64,000 bases of DNA from an uncultured Methylococcaceae bacterium (GCA_903859815.1 CAIOOA010000299.1:20360-84359); one strand, 5' to 3'; shown: positions 8,474-17,402, counted from the stretch's first letter. Program-made: numbers and translations. Notes: generated by a model from the sequence alone, not told the origin.

Positions 8474-9181
8474 CTATTTTGACATCAGTTGCAACTCGTT
8501 GTTTTCGTCATCCAAAGAGAAGCGAAATCGATTCAGAAAGCTCATGCCCAACAATCGTGTGCCATTGAGTTTTTGGTCGTTGATAAAACTGACAGTGACA
8601 TTTTCCGCCGAAATATCACCGATGCGCACCGATTTGAGGACTCCAGTTTTGACTGGGACTTGACCGGCAGCGGTTTGACTGACGCTGTTTCGCAGATTTT
8701 CCAAACTAAACCCCAAGCTTTGGATCATTGACTCTGGCAGAACCAAGGTTGATGCCCCGGTGTCAACCATCAGGTTAGTGCTGATTTCAACATCGTTAGG
8801 ACCGTAAAGTAAGGCTCTAACCTGGTGATGGGCTCCCATGCGTCGGGTTTTCACCGCACCGCTGCTTTTAGGTTTAGGGGCAACGTTTTTCTGGCTGGTG
8901 ATTGACACGCGCTCGATTTTGACACCGCCGCCCACAATCATAAAATTGTAATCAGCAAGCAATGAACTGATTTGCTGCCGAATGTCTCCTTCAGTTTGCT
9001 TGGAGGGTTCACTGCCGAGTTGTTCGAGTCCATCAATGTGAAATCTGTTTTCCTTGGCAAGGTTTTCCAGTTGTGTGCGCAGCGTGTCTGCCGAAGTTGC
9101 CGATGTGGGTGCAAACAGGCTCGCCACTGCAAGCGTAATGACAATAAGCCAAGTTTTTTGGAAATTGCGATAATTAGCCAT
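8474..9181 (-). CDS. Retropepsin-like aspartic protease, exported
   Basis: A 235-residue protein from the chosen ATG. MANYRNFQKTWLIVITLAVASLF is a signal peptide or anchor. After a linker comes a retropepsin fold with the catalytic DTGA motif in LMVDTGASTLVLPESM, flap-like VKTGVLKSVRIGDISAENV and the closing LLGMSFLNRFRFSLDDEN, typical of clan AA single-domain aspartic proteases (TIGR02281-like). These act as homodimers. A longer frame extends to 9268, but its extra residues (MPQPAHGRL) come before the signal peptide and are unlikely. It lies divergently from gyrA. Confidence 0.8.
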   Translation of the reverse strand: MANYRNFQKTWLIVITLAVASLFAPTSATSADTLRTQLENLAKENRFHIDGLEQLGSEPSKQTEGDIRQQISSLLADYNFMIVGGGVKIERVSITSQKNVAPKPKSSGAVKTRRMGAHHQVRALLYGPNDVEISTNLMVDTGASTLVLPESMIQSLGFSLENLRNSVSQTAAGQVPVKTGVLKSVRIGDISAENVTVSFINDQKLNGTRLLGMSFLNRFRFSLDDENNELQLMSK

Positions 9182-9399
9182 TCTGAAGCCGATTTTGATG
9201 AAGAGCGAGCGCCAAATGATACTCCTAATGTTGAATGCGACAAGCCTTCCATGGGCAGGTTGGGGCATGGAGGCAAACTAAAGCGAAAAGCAACAGGCAA
9301 CCATTTAGATGATCTTTTGAGAATTGAGTTGCTAAAATCGCCGTCGGCTGTTTGCATTTGATATAATTAGTGGAGTTGGCGCTTGCGCCATGGAGGGTT

Positions 9400-9459
9400 A
9401 TGGAAAAAACAGCCACTCCGCCAAAAAAGGAAAGCGTTACCACCGCTTTATTGCTCTGA
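9400..9459 (+). CDS. Possible 19-residue upstream ORF before gyrA
   Basis: A short frame ([19 protein letters not shown]) with a strong Shine-Dalgarno GGAGGG placed 3-4 bases before its ATG and a TGA at 9457, just before the gyrA start at 9480. The gyrA start itself has no obvious ribosome site, so this frame could couple translation into gyrA. It may equally be chance. Confidence 0.25.
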   Translation: MEKTATPPKKESVTTALLL

Positions 9460-9479
9460 ATCGCAAAGTAACAGACCTG

Positions 9480-12083
9480 ATGTCCTCATTCGCCAAAGAA
9501 ATCATCCCGGTAAATTTAGAAGATGAAATGAAGCAGTCCTACTTGGATTACGCCATGAGTGTAATCGTAGGGCGTGCCCTTCCCGATGCCCGCGACGGCT
9601 TGAAGCCGGTGCATCGTCGGGTTCTATTCGCCATGCAAGAGTTGGGAAACGACTGGAACAAGCCCTATAAAAAATCCGCCCGCGTCGTCGGTGATGTGAT
9701 CGGTAAATACCATCCCCACGGCGACTCTGCGGTTTACGACACCATAGTCCGCATGGCCCAACCCTTTTCCTTGCGTTACATGCTAGTGGACGGGCAAGGC
9801 AACTTTGGTTCGGTGGATGGCGACCCGCCAGCCGCCATGCGTTACACCGAAGTGCGCATGTCTCGCATTGCCCATGACTTGCTGGCAGACCTTGACAAGG
9901 AAACCGTTGATTTTGTTCCCAACTACGATGAATCCGAGCGGGAACCTTCGGTGCTGCCCACAAGGATTCCGAATTTGCTGATTAATGGCTCGGCCGGTAT
10001 CGCGGTCGGCATGGCGACTAATATACCGCCGCACAATCTGACCGAAGTGATTGGAGCCTGTCTGGCGCTGATTGAAGACCCCGAAGTCAGCATCCATGAT
10101 CTGATGAAACATATTCCCGGCCCGGACTTCCCCACTTATGGCGTCATCAACGGGGCCAGCGGCATACGCGAGGCTTACCTCACTGGACGTGGTCGCATTT
10201 ATTTAAGAGCCCGTTGCCAGTTTGAAGGCGAGGAAGGCGGTAGGCAGAGCATCATCGTCAACGAATTGCCTTATCAGGTCAACAAAGCCCGTTTGTTGGA
10301 AAAAATTGCCGAATTGGTGAAAGACGGCAAACTAGAAGGAATTTCAGGATTGCGTGACGAGTCAGACAAGGACGGCATGAGGATGGTGATCGAGTTACGC
10401 CGTAACGAAGTGCCTGAAGTGGTGCTGAACAATTTGTTCCAGCAAACCCAAATGGGGACGGTGTTCGGCATCAACATGGTGGCTTTGCTGGATGGCCGTC
10501 CGCGATGCATGAATCTGAAGGAATTATTGGAAGCCTTCATCGATCATCGCCGCGAAGTGGTCACCCGCCGCACCGTATTTGAATTGCGCAAGGCAAGGGA
10601 TCGCGCCCATATCTTGGAAGGCCAAGCGGTGGCGCTGGCCAACATTGATGAAATCATCGAACTCATCAAATCCTCGCCGACCCCGGCGGAAGCTAAGGAA
10701 CGGATGTTGGCACGGGTTTGGCAGCCGGGAGTCGTATCGGAATTATTGGAACGGGCCGATGAAGCTTCGCGTTCCCGTCCTGAGAATTTAGATGCCATCT
10801 TTGGGCTGAACGAGGGCAGCTATCGGCTTTCGCCGGTACAAGCCCAAGCCATTCTTGACCTGCGCTTGCATCGTCTGACCGGCTTGGAGCAGGACAAGAT
10901 CATTGATGAATACAAGGTCTTGCTCGGGCAAATCGACGAATTGTTGCGGATTCTGGGCGATGACAATAGGCTGATGGAAGTGATACGCGAAGAATTGGAA
11001 GCAGTACGCGACCAGTTTGGCGACAAACGCCGCACTGAGATTGTACAAGACCGTTTGGACTTGTCTGCTGCCGATCTCATCACCGAAGAAGACATGGTGG
11101 TAACAGTCTCACACGAAGGATACGTCAAGTCGCAACCATTGACCGACTACCGCTCGCAGCGTCGTGGCGGGCGTGGCAAGCAAGCCGCACCAACCAAAGA
11201 AGAAGATTATATTGAAAAGCTGATCGTTGCCAACACCCATGACACGATTCTATGCTTCTCCAGCACCGGCAAAGTATACTGGCTCAAGGTCTATGATTTG
11301 CCGGTTGCCAGCCGCACCGCACGGGGTAGGCCGTTTGTCAATTTGCTGCCGTTGGCGGAAGGCGAGCGCATCAACGCCATATTGCCGGTGCGCGAGTTTG
11401 ACGACAAACATTACATCTTCATGGCGACGACTTCGGCCACGGTCAAGAAAGTACCACTCAATGAATTCGAACGGCAGAGACAGACCGGCAAGATAGCCAT
11501 CGAACTGCGCGAAGACGATCATCTGGTCAATGTCGCCATCACCAACGGCGAGCAAGATGTGTTGCTATTCAGCAGTGACGGCAAAGTGGTTTGCTTTAAA
11601 GAAACCGATGTCCGTTCCATGGGTCGCACAGCCACGGGTGTGCGCGGCATGACTTTGAAGGAAGGCCAAAAAGTCATCGCTCTGATTATTTCCACCAGTG
11701 GCACGGTGCTGAACATCACCGAAAATGGCTATGGCAAGCGCACGGCTTTGGAAGAATTCCCCCGTCACAATCGCGGAGGCCAAGGCGTTATTTCGATTCA
11801 AACCTCCGCCCGTAATGGCGCACTCGTCGGTGCGACCTTGGTTGAAGACACCGATGAAATCATGATTATCACCGATGCAGGTACGCTGGTACGCACTCGA
11901 GTCGATGAAATATCGGTTGTGGGGAGAAATACCCAAGGCGTGACCGTCATCAAACTGAACCAAGGTGAAAAAGTCGTCGGCGTAGACAGGATTGCCAATT
12001 TGCCAGAGGGAGAAGAAGAAAGTGTTGAGACAGATGAATCTTCCAGCGTTGAAATTGATGAACCGCCTACTGACGGAGAATAG
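9480..12083 (+). CDS. gyrA: DNA gyrase subunit A
   Basis: An 867-residue protein from [17 protein letters not shown]. Numbering matches E. coli GyrA exactly: Ser83 and Asp87 in [11 protein letters not shown] and the active-site Tyr122 in MRYTEVRMS. The quinolone-resistance region is therefore wild type. The GyrA box QRRGGRGK and the beta-pinwheel repeats follow, then an acidic tail ([15 protein letters not shown]). With GyrB it introduces negative supercoils. A longer frame from 9390 adds 30 residues of non-family sequence and is rejected. The following genes up to 17.6 kb are accessory, and serC, the usual next gene, is found at 17939. Confidence 0.97.
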   Translation: MSSFAKEIIPVNLEDEMKQSYLDYAMSVIVGRALPDARDGLKPVHRRVLFAMQELGNDWNKPYKKSARVVGDVIGKYHPHGDSAVYDTIVRMAQPFSLRYMLVDGQGNFGSVDGDPPAAMRYTEVRMSRIAHDLLADLDKETVDFVPNYDESEREPSVLPTRIPNLLINGSAGIAVGMATNIPPHNLTEVIGACLALIEDPEVSIHDLMKHIPGPDFPTYGVINGASGIREAYLTGRGRIYLRARCQFEGEEGGRQSIIVNELPYQVNKARLLEKIAELVKDGKLEGISGLRDESDKDGMRMVIELRRNEVPEVVLNNLFQQTQMGTVFGINMVALLDGRPRCMNLKELLEAFIDHRREVVTRRTVFELRKARDRAHILEGQAVALANIDEIIELIKSSPTPAEAKERMLARVWQPGVVSELLERADEASRSRPENLDAIFGLNEGSYRLSPVQAQAILDLRLHRLTGLEQDKIIDEYKVLLGQIDELLRILGDDNRLMEVIREELEAVRDQFGDKRRTEIVQDRLDLSAADLITEEDMVVTVSHEGYVKSQPLTDYRSQRRGGRGKQAAPTKEEDYIEKLIVANTHDTILCFSSTGKVYWLKVYDLPVASRTARGRPFVNLLPLAEGERINAILPVREFDDKHYIFMATTSATVKKVPLNEFERQRQTGKIAIELREDDHLVNVAITNGEQDVLLFSSDGKVVCFKETDVRSMGRTATGVRGMTLKEGQKVIALIISTSGTVLNITENGYGKRTALEEFPRHNRGGQGVISIQTSARNGALVGATLVEDTDEIMIITDAGTLVRTRVDEISVVGRNTQGVTVIKLNQGEKVVGVDRIANLPEGEEESVETDESSSVEIDEPPTDGE

Positions 12084-12168
12084 TTTTTGCTGGTTCCCAA
12101 ACTCTTGATTGGCAACCTAGGTCTAAGAAGTCTGCGCCTCTGAAACATTAACTATATGGGTATCCGCC

Positions 12169-12429
12169 ATGGCAGATAACATAGAATATTTGATACTTGA
12201 ACAATTTCGAGCGATGCGAAATCAAATCGAAGGATTGCAGACGGAAATGCGCAACGAGTTCAGTGATGTCAAACACCGGATTAACCGTTTAGAATCCGCA
12301 GTAGCCGGGATTCGGCGTGATGAAGCAGGAACTAGCGAAGATATTGCACGGCAGCAATCCAGTATTGACAGGCTCAAAGAACGCATAGACAAGATAGAAC
12401 GCCGGCTGGAAATATCTGCACTAGAATAA
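12169..12429 (+). CDS. Small coiled-coil protein, unknown function
   Basis: An 86-residue protein with heptad-rich sequence through most of its length (ILEQFRAMRNQIEGLQTEM, RINRLESAVAGI, IDRLKERIDKIERRLEI). There is no signal peptide or catalytic motif. Similar small coiled-coil proteins often precede DUF1902 or HicAB-like modules. It is followed after 12 bp by the DUF1902 gene, so the three genes to 12865 may form one transcript. Confidence 0.6.
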   Translation: MADNIEYLILEQFRAMRNQIEGLQTEMRNEFSDVKHRINRLESAVAGIRRDEAGTSEDIARQQSSIDRLKERIDKIERRLEISALE

Positions 12430-12441
12430 TGATTAGGCTCC

Positions 12442-12669
12442 ATGAACGAATATCATGTTTTTGCCGTTTGGGACGAAGAAGCCAAGGTTTGGGCTGCCAC
12501 TAGCGATGATGTGCCGGAGCTTGCCACGGAAGCAAAAACAGTGGAATTATTATTGGGTAAACTTCGTATCATGATCCCGGAGTTATTGCTGCTAAGTGGG
12601 TATAAAACACAGTCAGAGATACGCTTTCACCTGCATACCGATTGCGTTGTTGTAACGGGGCCAGTCTGA
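12442..12669 (+). CDS. DUF1902-type putative antitoxin
   Basis: A 75-residue protein (MNEYHVFAVWDEEAKVWAA, then TSDDVPELATEAKTVELL) with the partial RNase H-like fold of HicB/DUF1902. It directly precedes a HicA-like gene; the stop at 12669 and GTG at 12671 are one base apart, implying coupled translation. In known pairs this protein neutralises the HicA mRNA interferase. No separate DNA-binding domain is visible. Confidence 0.7.
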   Translation: MNEYHVFAVWDEEAKVWAATSDDVPELATEAKTVELLLGKLRIMIPELLLLSGYKTQSEIRFHLHTDCVVVTGPV

Positions 12670-12670
12670 A

Positions 12671-12865
12671 GTGAAGAGTTTCACACACGAACTCAAGGCG
12701 ATTTTGAGAAGATCGGGTTGCCATTTCATTTGCGTCGGGAAGTTAGACCATTCGATATGGTTTAGCCCAATCAATGGCATTCCGTTTGTGGTGGACAATA
12801 CCATCAAATCCCGTAATACCGCTAATGCGGTTTTGAAGCAGGCGGGGTTGGGGAAGGCATTCTGA
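12671..12865 (+). CDS. HicA-family mRNA interferase toxin
   Basis: A 64-residue protein starting at GTG 12671. Its double-stranded RNA-binding fold is suggested by ELKAILRRSGCHFICVGKLDHSIWFSP and the C-terminal AVLKQAGLGKAF. The usual catalytic His (GSH in most HicA) is replaced by GKLDHSIW, where the His still follows a short strand. It forms a tight two-gene unit with the DUF1902 gene. HicA toxins cut mRNA independently of the ribosome. Confidence 0.7.
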   Translation: MKSFTHELKAILRRSGCHFICVGKLDHSIWFSPINGIPFVVDNTIKSRNTANAVLKQAGLGKAF

Positions 12866-12879
12866 CTAATCCATTTAAA

Positions 12880-13083
12880 ATGCGCGAAATGAATATTCAT
12901 TTTCAGTATAAAGGTTATTTCGGGTCGGCAGAAGTCAATCTCGTAGACAATATTCTATATGGTAAATTATTATTTATTAATGATATTGTCACCTACGTTG
13001 CCGAAACTCCAAAAAAACTGGAAGTTGCATTTCGAGAAGCGGTTGATGACTACCTACAAACCTGTGCAGAGTTGGGTGACTAA
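12880..13083 (+). CDS. Truncated HicB-like protein
   Basis: A 67-residue protein with the HicB N-terminal domain (FQYKGYFGSAEVNLVDNIL, GKLLFINDIVTYVAET, FREAVDDYLQTCAELG). Full HicB antitoxins of this subtype continue with about 40 residues carrying a ribbon-helix-helix DNA-binding domain; here the frame stops right after AELGD. It may be a domain-only antitoxin or a decayed gene. An inner ATG at 12889 (MNIHFQ) is an alternative start. It follows the HicA gene after 14 bp. Confidence 0.55.
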   Translation: MREMNIHFQYKGYFGSAEVNLVDNILYGKLLFINDIVTYVAETPKKLEVAFREAVDDYLQTCAELGD

Positions 13084-13184
13084 CCTAATGTACCCTACTC
13101 AACCACATCTTCATTATCCAATAAGGTTATAATCCCTAGCGGAAGAAATGCGGCAGAGATGAGCCAGAGGGCACATAAAATTTG

Positions 13185-13298
13185 ATGCGTAATGAATGGA
13201 ATAATTCGTTGGAATACGCTAAATCGCTATTTTGCCCTGCGCGGGATGAACTTCAAGCAGAATTATTCGAGGCGTGGAATGCGTACTTCACCGATTGA
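13185..13298 (+). CDS. Short ORF preceding the DUF2442 gene, possible gene remnant
   Basis: A 37-residue frame (MRNEWNNSLEYAKSLFCPAR, then DELQAELFEAWNAYFTD) that overlaps the start of the DUF2442 gene by 20 bp. Pairs of a DUF4160-type protein followed by DUF2442 are common and overlap in this way, so this may be the tail of such a partner whose front is lost. Evidence is positional and weak. Confidence 0.3.
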   Translation: MRNEWNNSLEYAKSLFCPARDELQAELFEAWNAYFTD

Positions 13299-13581
13299 AC
13301 TAGAAATCCCAAATGCCGAAAATATTATTGTGACCGATGACACCTTATCAGTGGATTTGAGTGACGGTCGCACTATTTCTGTTCCCCTTATCTGGTATCC
13401 CCGCCTTGCTCATGCTTCGTCTGTTGAGCGAAATAACTGGCGTTTGATTGGTAAAGGGATAGGCATCCATTGGGAAGATGTTGATGAGGATATTAGTGTT
13501 GAAGGCTTGTTATTGAGTCGAGCATCGGGGGAGAGTCAGAGGTCGCTGGCTAGGTGGTTAGAAAGTCGTGCCCAACAATAA
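13279..13581 (+). CDS. DUF2442 domain protein
   Basis: About 100 residues from ATG 13279, which is preceded by a GAGG ribosome site. The core (ENIIVTDDTLSVDLSDGRTI, then SVPLIWYPRLAHASSVERNN and WEDVDEDISVEGLL) is the DUF2442 signature, a small fold linked to toxin-antitoxin-like pairs. A longer frame back to 13192 is not supported by family length. The next gene (HigA-type) begins 2 bp after its stop, so both are probably translated together. Confidence 0.75.
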   Translation: MRTSPIELEIPNAENIIVTDDTLSVDLSDGRTISVPLIWYPRLAHASSVERNNWRLIGKGIGIHWEDVDEDISVEGLLLSRASGESQRSLARWLESRAQQ

Positions 13582-13582
13582 T

Positions 13583-13873
13583 ATGCGTCCTATCCATCCC
13601 GGAGAAATTTTAAGAGAAGAATTTTTGATACCTCTTACCGTGAGTTCCGAAAACTTGGCCAAATCTTTGAAAATTCCTGTGTCATCAGTGGACGGCATCA
13701 TAAGCGAGACATGCCCAATCTTACCAGATCTTGCATTACGTCTTGCCCGATATTTTGGCTCAAGTCCTGAGCTTTGGATGGATTTGCAGACATCCTATGA
13801 CTTACGCAAAACCCGGCAACAAATATCGTCTACCATTGAACATGAGGTTTTTCCAAGGGATAGGGCGGCGTAG
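13583..13873 (+). CDS. HigA-family antitoxin (orphan)
   Basis: A 96-residue protein starting MRPIHPGEILREEFL, the diagnostic HigA start, followed by a helix-turn-helix (ENLAKSLKIPVSSVDGIISE) and LALRLARYFGSSPELWMDLQ. HigA proteins repress their own operon and bind the HigB mRNA interferase. No HigB gene precedes it; its upstream neighbour is DUF2442, so it is an orphan antitoxin or part of a hybrid module. The true start is chosen over the frame start at 13568 because of the family N-terminus. Confidence 0.75.
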   Translation: MRPIHPGEILREEFLIPLTVSSENLAKSLKIPVSSVDGIISETCPILPDLALRLARYFGSSPELWMDLQTSYDLRKTRQQISSTIEHEVFPRDRAA

Positions 13874-14025
13874 CCAGCGTAGTCTAAGGCTCAATCGGAT
13901 AAGAGTAACACCAACCCCGGATTCTACTTTGTTTTATTCGAGGTACTTGCTAAATATAATAAAACCTTTTTAGTCTAGAAAGATAATTTTGATACAGAAT
14001 ATTAGACATTTTTTGGAGATTTGTT

Positions 14026-15477
14026 ATGGGAAAAGCAATAATTGAACCATCTGTAGATGAATTATATTCACAAATGATAAAGTTAAATGAATTGGCGGTA
14101 ATAAAAATTGTTAATAAAGGTACTAAATTTGATTTGTGTGAAAATGCAATTTATATTCCGTTGGCTGGTTACAGTCATGTATTAACGTGTCAAAATGATA
14201 TGGTTGAGCATGATAACTATGCCCAAGCTATCATTAATAATCTGTCGTTTGCCGGTTTTGTAGCCAATTTTTTAAACTCAGATTATGGTAAAAAGTTACG
14301 TTACTCATACAAGGACGGAGTAATCAATAGCAAACCTAATATTAAAGACTTATCAGAAATACCCATATCTATTCCATCATTGGTTGATCAGAAATTATTA
14401 TTGGGTATTGATACAAATATTTCTGAAAAAAAAACAAATCTACTCGTAATTTTAAATGAGCTAGAGGAAATGCGTCGAAAAGTTTGGGCCGAACCTTCGA
14501 CAATACTAGATGAAGCAAAAAAATTAGATGATCTAGAATTAAATTCAAATACCAAACACAGTGATGAGTCAATTGAGAAATGGATTGAACGTTTACCTTT
14601 TCCGCTTGCATCAATTCTTCGAAAATGGTTTGCTACAAATGAAAAAGACTTAAAAAATAGGCATGACCATTTACTTCATTTTTTTGAAGCCACTGCTGAG
14701 TTTATAGGGGTAATTTTCTTGAGTGCATACAGTAATTTTGATCGTTTTGACGATTGTAAAAAAGGACTAAAAAATGCCATGAAAAACCAGAATCTTGTAT
14801 TCGAGAGGGCGACATTTGGTACATGGAAATGCGTAGTTGAATATTTTGGAAAACAAACTCGGATTTTACTTTCAGAAAATGGTAAAGATCAAGCAAAAAT
14901 CGATCGAGACAAGGAAACTCTTAGAGTTCTATTTTCAGACATTAAATTGGCCAAAGTTTTAAGTCACACAAAAATAACCGATATATTATCAGCTACTAAT
15001 AAAATGCGGAATGACTGGACTGGACATGGTGGTGTAGTAGGGGATGAAGAAGTAATAAACAGAAATCAACAGTTAAATCTAAAATTACAAGAATTACGTA
15101 CCGAATTTGAAGATATATGGGAAAAGTTTGAATTAATACAATGCAAAGGATCTCAAAAGAAAAAACATGATTACCATAATGATGTTGATATCCTAAACGG
15201 AAGTAATAGTACATTTATTAATTCTAGCAAAACAATGGATGATTGTTTAGATGTGGAAGAGCTTTATATTGTCGGCAAAAATTCAAGGTCTGCGCTTAAG
15301 TTATTACCATTTTTGAAATTAGGCAGTTCTCCTTCAACTGTAAAAAATGCATTTTATTTTTTTAATAAAATTGAAAAAAATGGTGCAAGGTATATTTCTT
15401 ATCATTTTGAAAATGCTTCGGAGCTTATAATAAGTTCTACTGATATTGAAGAAACAATCAAACTATTGACGGAATAG
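14026..15477 (+). CDS. HsdS-like recognition segment fused to a putative HEPN ribonuclease domain
   Basis: A 483-residue, AT-rich gene. Residues 60-125 resemble the end of a type I restriction specificity domain: FVANFLNSDYGKKLRYSYKD, then NIKDLSEIPISIPSLVDQK, the usual exit from a target-recognition domain into a helix (KKTNLLVILNELEEMRRK). Residues 185-345 form a helical domain (WIERLPFPLASILRKWF, HLLHFFEATAEFIG, FERATFGTW) that closes with KMRNDWTGHGG: Arg328-Asn329 and His334 match the R-N-x(4)-H signature of HEPN ribonucleases. No hsdM or hsdR gene is near. The gene could be an orphan S subunit or a stand-alone defence effector. Low GC against its neighbours suggests transfer. A Shine-Dalgarno GGAG precedes the ATG. 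Confidence 0.55.
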   Translation: MGKAIIEPSVDELYSQMIKLNELAVIKIVNKGTKFDLCENAIYIPLAGYSHVLTCQNDMVEHDNYAQAIINNLSFAGFVANFLNSDYGKKLRYSYKDGVINSKPNIKDLSEIPISIPSLVDQKLLLGIDTNISEKKTNLLVILNELEEMRRKVWAEPSTILDEAKKLDDLELNSNTKHSDESIEKWIERLPFPLASILRKWFATNEKDLKNRHDHLLHFFEATAEFIGVIFLSAYSNFDRFDDCKKGLKNAMKNQNLVFERATFGTWKCVVEYFGKQTRILLSENGKDQAKIDRDKETLRVLFSDIKLAKVLSHTKITDILSATNKMRNDWTGHGGVVGDEEVINRNQQLNLKLQELRTEFEDIWEKFELIQCKGSQKKKHDYHNDVDILNGSNSTFINSSKTMDDCLDVEELYIVGKNSRSALKLLPFLKLGSSPSTVKNAFYFFNKIEKNGARYISYHFENASELIISSTDIEETIKLLTE

Positions 15478-15570
15478 TTTAAGGCCGTAAGGCGAAACCA
15501 TGGATGGGTTCTGCTGAATGGGAAATATGTATGAATTTCGTCAAGCTGGGCAGATGCGTCCACTTTTCGG

Positions 15571-15600
15571 CGGATCACATCTCTGTATCCGCCCTACAAT
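15571..15600. repeat. Imperfect REP-like palindrome
   Basis: CGGCGGATCACATC and GTATCCGCCCTACA face each other around a short loop. Similar GGCGGA...TCCGCCCTAC units occur near 39690-39800. It lies in the 229-bp gene-free gap before the HigB gene. Confidence 0.35.
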
Positions 15601-15608
15601 AAACCACT

Positions 15609-15644
15609 ATGAAACACCGCATAGATACCAAGATGGTACGGTAG
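15609..15644 (+). pseudogene. Relic of an Rpn-type nuclease start
   Basis: The 11-codon frame MKHRIDTKMVR followed by a stop matches the usual start of a family of Rpn-type proteins (MKHRIDPKVDCVFKALLG). It is preceded by CCACT, like the second relic at 17734. It is far too short to be functional. The assignment rests on a short match. Confidence 0.3.
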
Positions 15645-15706
15645 AGTGGGTAAACGGCTTAATCATTCGTCCATGCGCTATATTGTAAAAATACGGCAAT
15701 AATAAC

Positions 15707-16015
15707 ATGCGGGTCATCGCAAAAAGCACATTGAAGAAGTTCTGGACTCAAGCCGATTATCGAGATGCCCAAGGCCCGCTTGAAAGTTGGTATGAAGAAA
15801 CACTTAAAGCCGATTGGAAATCTCCGCAAGCGATAAAAGCACAATACCGTAACGCAAGCATCTGTGGAAATAATCGAGTAGTGTTTAATATCGGTGGAAA
15901 TAAATACCGACTGGTGGTTGAAATGCAATATCAAGCCAGCATAGCTTGGGTGAAGTTCATCGGAACTCATAAACAGTATGATAAAATAGATGTGGAGAAT
16001 GTCAATGAATATTAA
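15707..16015 (+). CDS. higB: HigB-family mRNA interferase toxin
   Basis: A 102-residue protein (MRVIAKSTLKKFWTQADYRD, then LESWYEETLKADWKSPQAIK, NNRVVFNIGGNKYRLVVEM and WVKFIGTHKQYDKID) with the complete HigB pattern, including the basic residues of the RelE-like cleft and the final GTHxxYDKID. HigB cuts mRNA, mostly on the ribosome. It overlaps the following higA by 11 bp. The toxin-first order is usual for HigBA. Confidence 0.85.
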   Translation: MRVIAKSTLKKFWTQADYRDAQGPLESWYEETLKADWKSPQAIKAQYRNASICGNNRVVFNIGGNKYRLVVEMQYQASIAWVKFIGTHKQYDKIDVENVNEY

Positions 16016-16364
16016 ACCTATCCGAAATGATGATGATTTAGCCGCCGCCTTCAGTCAACTTGAAGCCGTATTTCAATCCGAGGCAGGAACTCCTGAATCC
16101 GATGAGAGAGATATTATCGTGACATTAATTGAGGCTTATGAAAATATCCATTATGCGATTGCCCCACCCGACCCCATAGAAGCCATTAAGTTTAGGATGG
16201 AACAACAGGGTTTAACCATCCGCGACTTGGAGGCTTATATCGGTAGCAGTAGGCGAGTTTCCGACGTACTGAACCGTAAGCGTCCTTTGAGTCTTACGAT
16301 GGTTAAACGTTTGCACGACGGATTGCGAATTCCTTATGAAAGTTTGCTGAATAGCCCCAACTGA
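16005..16364 (+). CDS. higA: HigA-family antitoxin
   Basis: A 119-residue protein from ATG 16005, which has GGAG seven bases upstream inside higB. The N-terminal half is helical and acidic (AAAFSQLEAVFQSEAGTPES), and the C-terminal half is a helix-turn-helix (MEQQGLTIRDLEAYIGSSRR, then VSDVLNRKRPLSLTMVKRLH) that should bind the operator. It neutralises HigB and represses the pair. In-frame ATGs at 15990 and 15999 are less well placed. Confidence 0.85.
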   Translation: MNIKPIRNDDDLAAAFSQLEAVFQSEAGTPESDERDIIVTLIEAYENIHYAIAPPDPIEAIKFRMEQQGLTIRDLEAYIGSSRRVSDVLNRKRPLSLTMVKRLHDGLRIPYESLLNSPN

Positions 16365-16608
16365 AGACAGCCTTCCTTTCCTAAGAGCCACAGGATGGGC
16401 TGAACTTACGAAGCCCCCTTAATTCGCAAACCTCCAAGCAAAGAAAGCACAGAAAATGACTCAAGTTTAGATTAACCAATAACCCAATTAAACCGAAATA
16501 GCCTCCCTGCAAATACAAGAATTCTTAAAACTCAAAGAATGGATTAGGAATATTGGGACAGGCAAATCGCACCAAAATTGAAAAATATTTGTCTATGAGG
16601 ATATATTG
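16365..16608. other. Gene-free stretch between higA and the next small gene
   Basis: About 240 bp with no convincing frame, palindrome or terminator. AGGATATATTG just before 16609 gives a ribosome site for the next gene. Confidence 0.5.
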
Positions 16609-16833
16609 ATGTCATCTCAAACCATAGCCACTGTTATTAAAATGTTGGAGTCCTTACCCGATTCTGCACAAAATGAAGTTGCAGAGCATTTAAGGAATTA
16701 CATTGCTGAAATACAAGATGATATTCGTTGGGATGGACTTTTTAAATCATCTGAATCTAAGTTGACTGCAATGGTGAGACAAGCTATAAAAGACATTGCT
16801 CAAGGTAAAGCACATCCCACGGATTCCTTATGA
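16609..16833 (+). CDS. Small antitoxin-like protein
   Basis: A 74-residue helical protein (IATVIKMLESLPDSAQNEVA, then EHLRNYIAEIQDDIRWDGLF). It resembles small putative antitoxins found before RelE or PIN genes, with a C-terminal KAHPTDSL. The DNA at its end (GATTCCTTATGAAAGCTTGC) is nearly the same as the end of higA at 16329, so the tail may have been made by recombination. The next gene is a PIN protein 95 bp away, which already has its own partner, so this one may be an orphan. Confidence 0.6.
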   Translation: MSSQTIATVIKMLESLPDSAQNEVAEHLRNYIAEIQDDIRWDGLFKSSESKLTAMVRQAIKDIAQGKAHPTDSL

Positions 16834-16928
16834 AAGCTTGCTAATTAGTCCCATCCCGTTTTGGGCTGAACCATGAGCGGATTCCGCCTATATTTTATTG
16901 TACGGATCGTTCTTATAAATTATATACC

Positions 16929-17402
16929 ATGAAAGAGAAAGTTTATCTCGACTCTACTATACCTAGTTATTACTTCGATCAGCGTGAATCACTCAATGCC
17001 TTTGCCGAGATAACCAGAAGATGGTGGGAAGAAATGACAGACGACTATGAACTATACCTATCTGATGCTGTACTACAAGAATTAAATAGCGGGAACTATC
17101 CACGCAAGAATGAAATCATAGAATTAGTTTCGACAATCCCTTTGCTACCACTAATTCCTGATTTAGAACAAGTTGTCGAATTTTATATAGCCAACTATGT
17201 CATGCCTAGGTCACTTGTCGGCGATGCAGTGCATTTGGCCTATGCAAGTTACTATGATATACAATATCTTCTTACTTGGAATTGCAACCATCTGGCAAAT
17301 GCCAACAAACGCAAGCATATTCGGGTAATCAATGGTCGCCTTGGCTTGTCAACCCCTGAAATCGTAACGCCACTTGAACTGTTTAAAGAGGAAGACGCAT
17401 GA
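16929..17402 (+). CDS. PIN-domain protein (VapC-like)
   Basis: A 157-residue protein with PIN motifs: first acidic site in VYLDSTIPSYYF (Asp8), middle acidic cluster in YLSDAVLQELNSG and the third in SLVGDAVHLAYASY, then LLTWNCNHLANA. These carboxylates hold the metal in PIN ribonucleases. It overlaps the following 65-residue gene by 4 bp (ATGA), as toxin-antitoxin pairs often do, but here the toxin comes first. The preceding region has ATATACC and no strong promoter. Confidence 0.75.
   Translation: MKEKVYLDSTIPSYYFDQRESLNAFAEITRRWWEEMTDDYELYLSDAVLQELNSGNYPRKNEIIELVSTIPLLPLIPDLEQVVEFYIANYVMPRSLVGDAVHLAYASYYDIQYLLTWNCNHLANANKRKHIRVINGRLGLSTPEIVTPLELFKEEDA

Noticed and set aside
9390..9480. 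Longer gyrA start at 9390
   Set aside because: The added 30 residues are not in the family; the protein from 9480 fits E. coli numbering exactly at Ser83, Asp87 and Tyr122.
9480..12083. Quinolone-resistance change in gyrA
   Set aside because: Ser83 and Asp87 are both wild type.
12613..12900. Minus-strand frame opposite the HicA gene
   Set aside because: It is the complement of the DUF1902/HicA region and has no ribosome site or family sequence.
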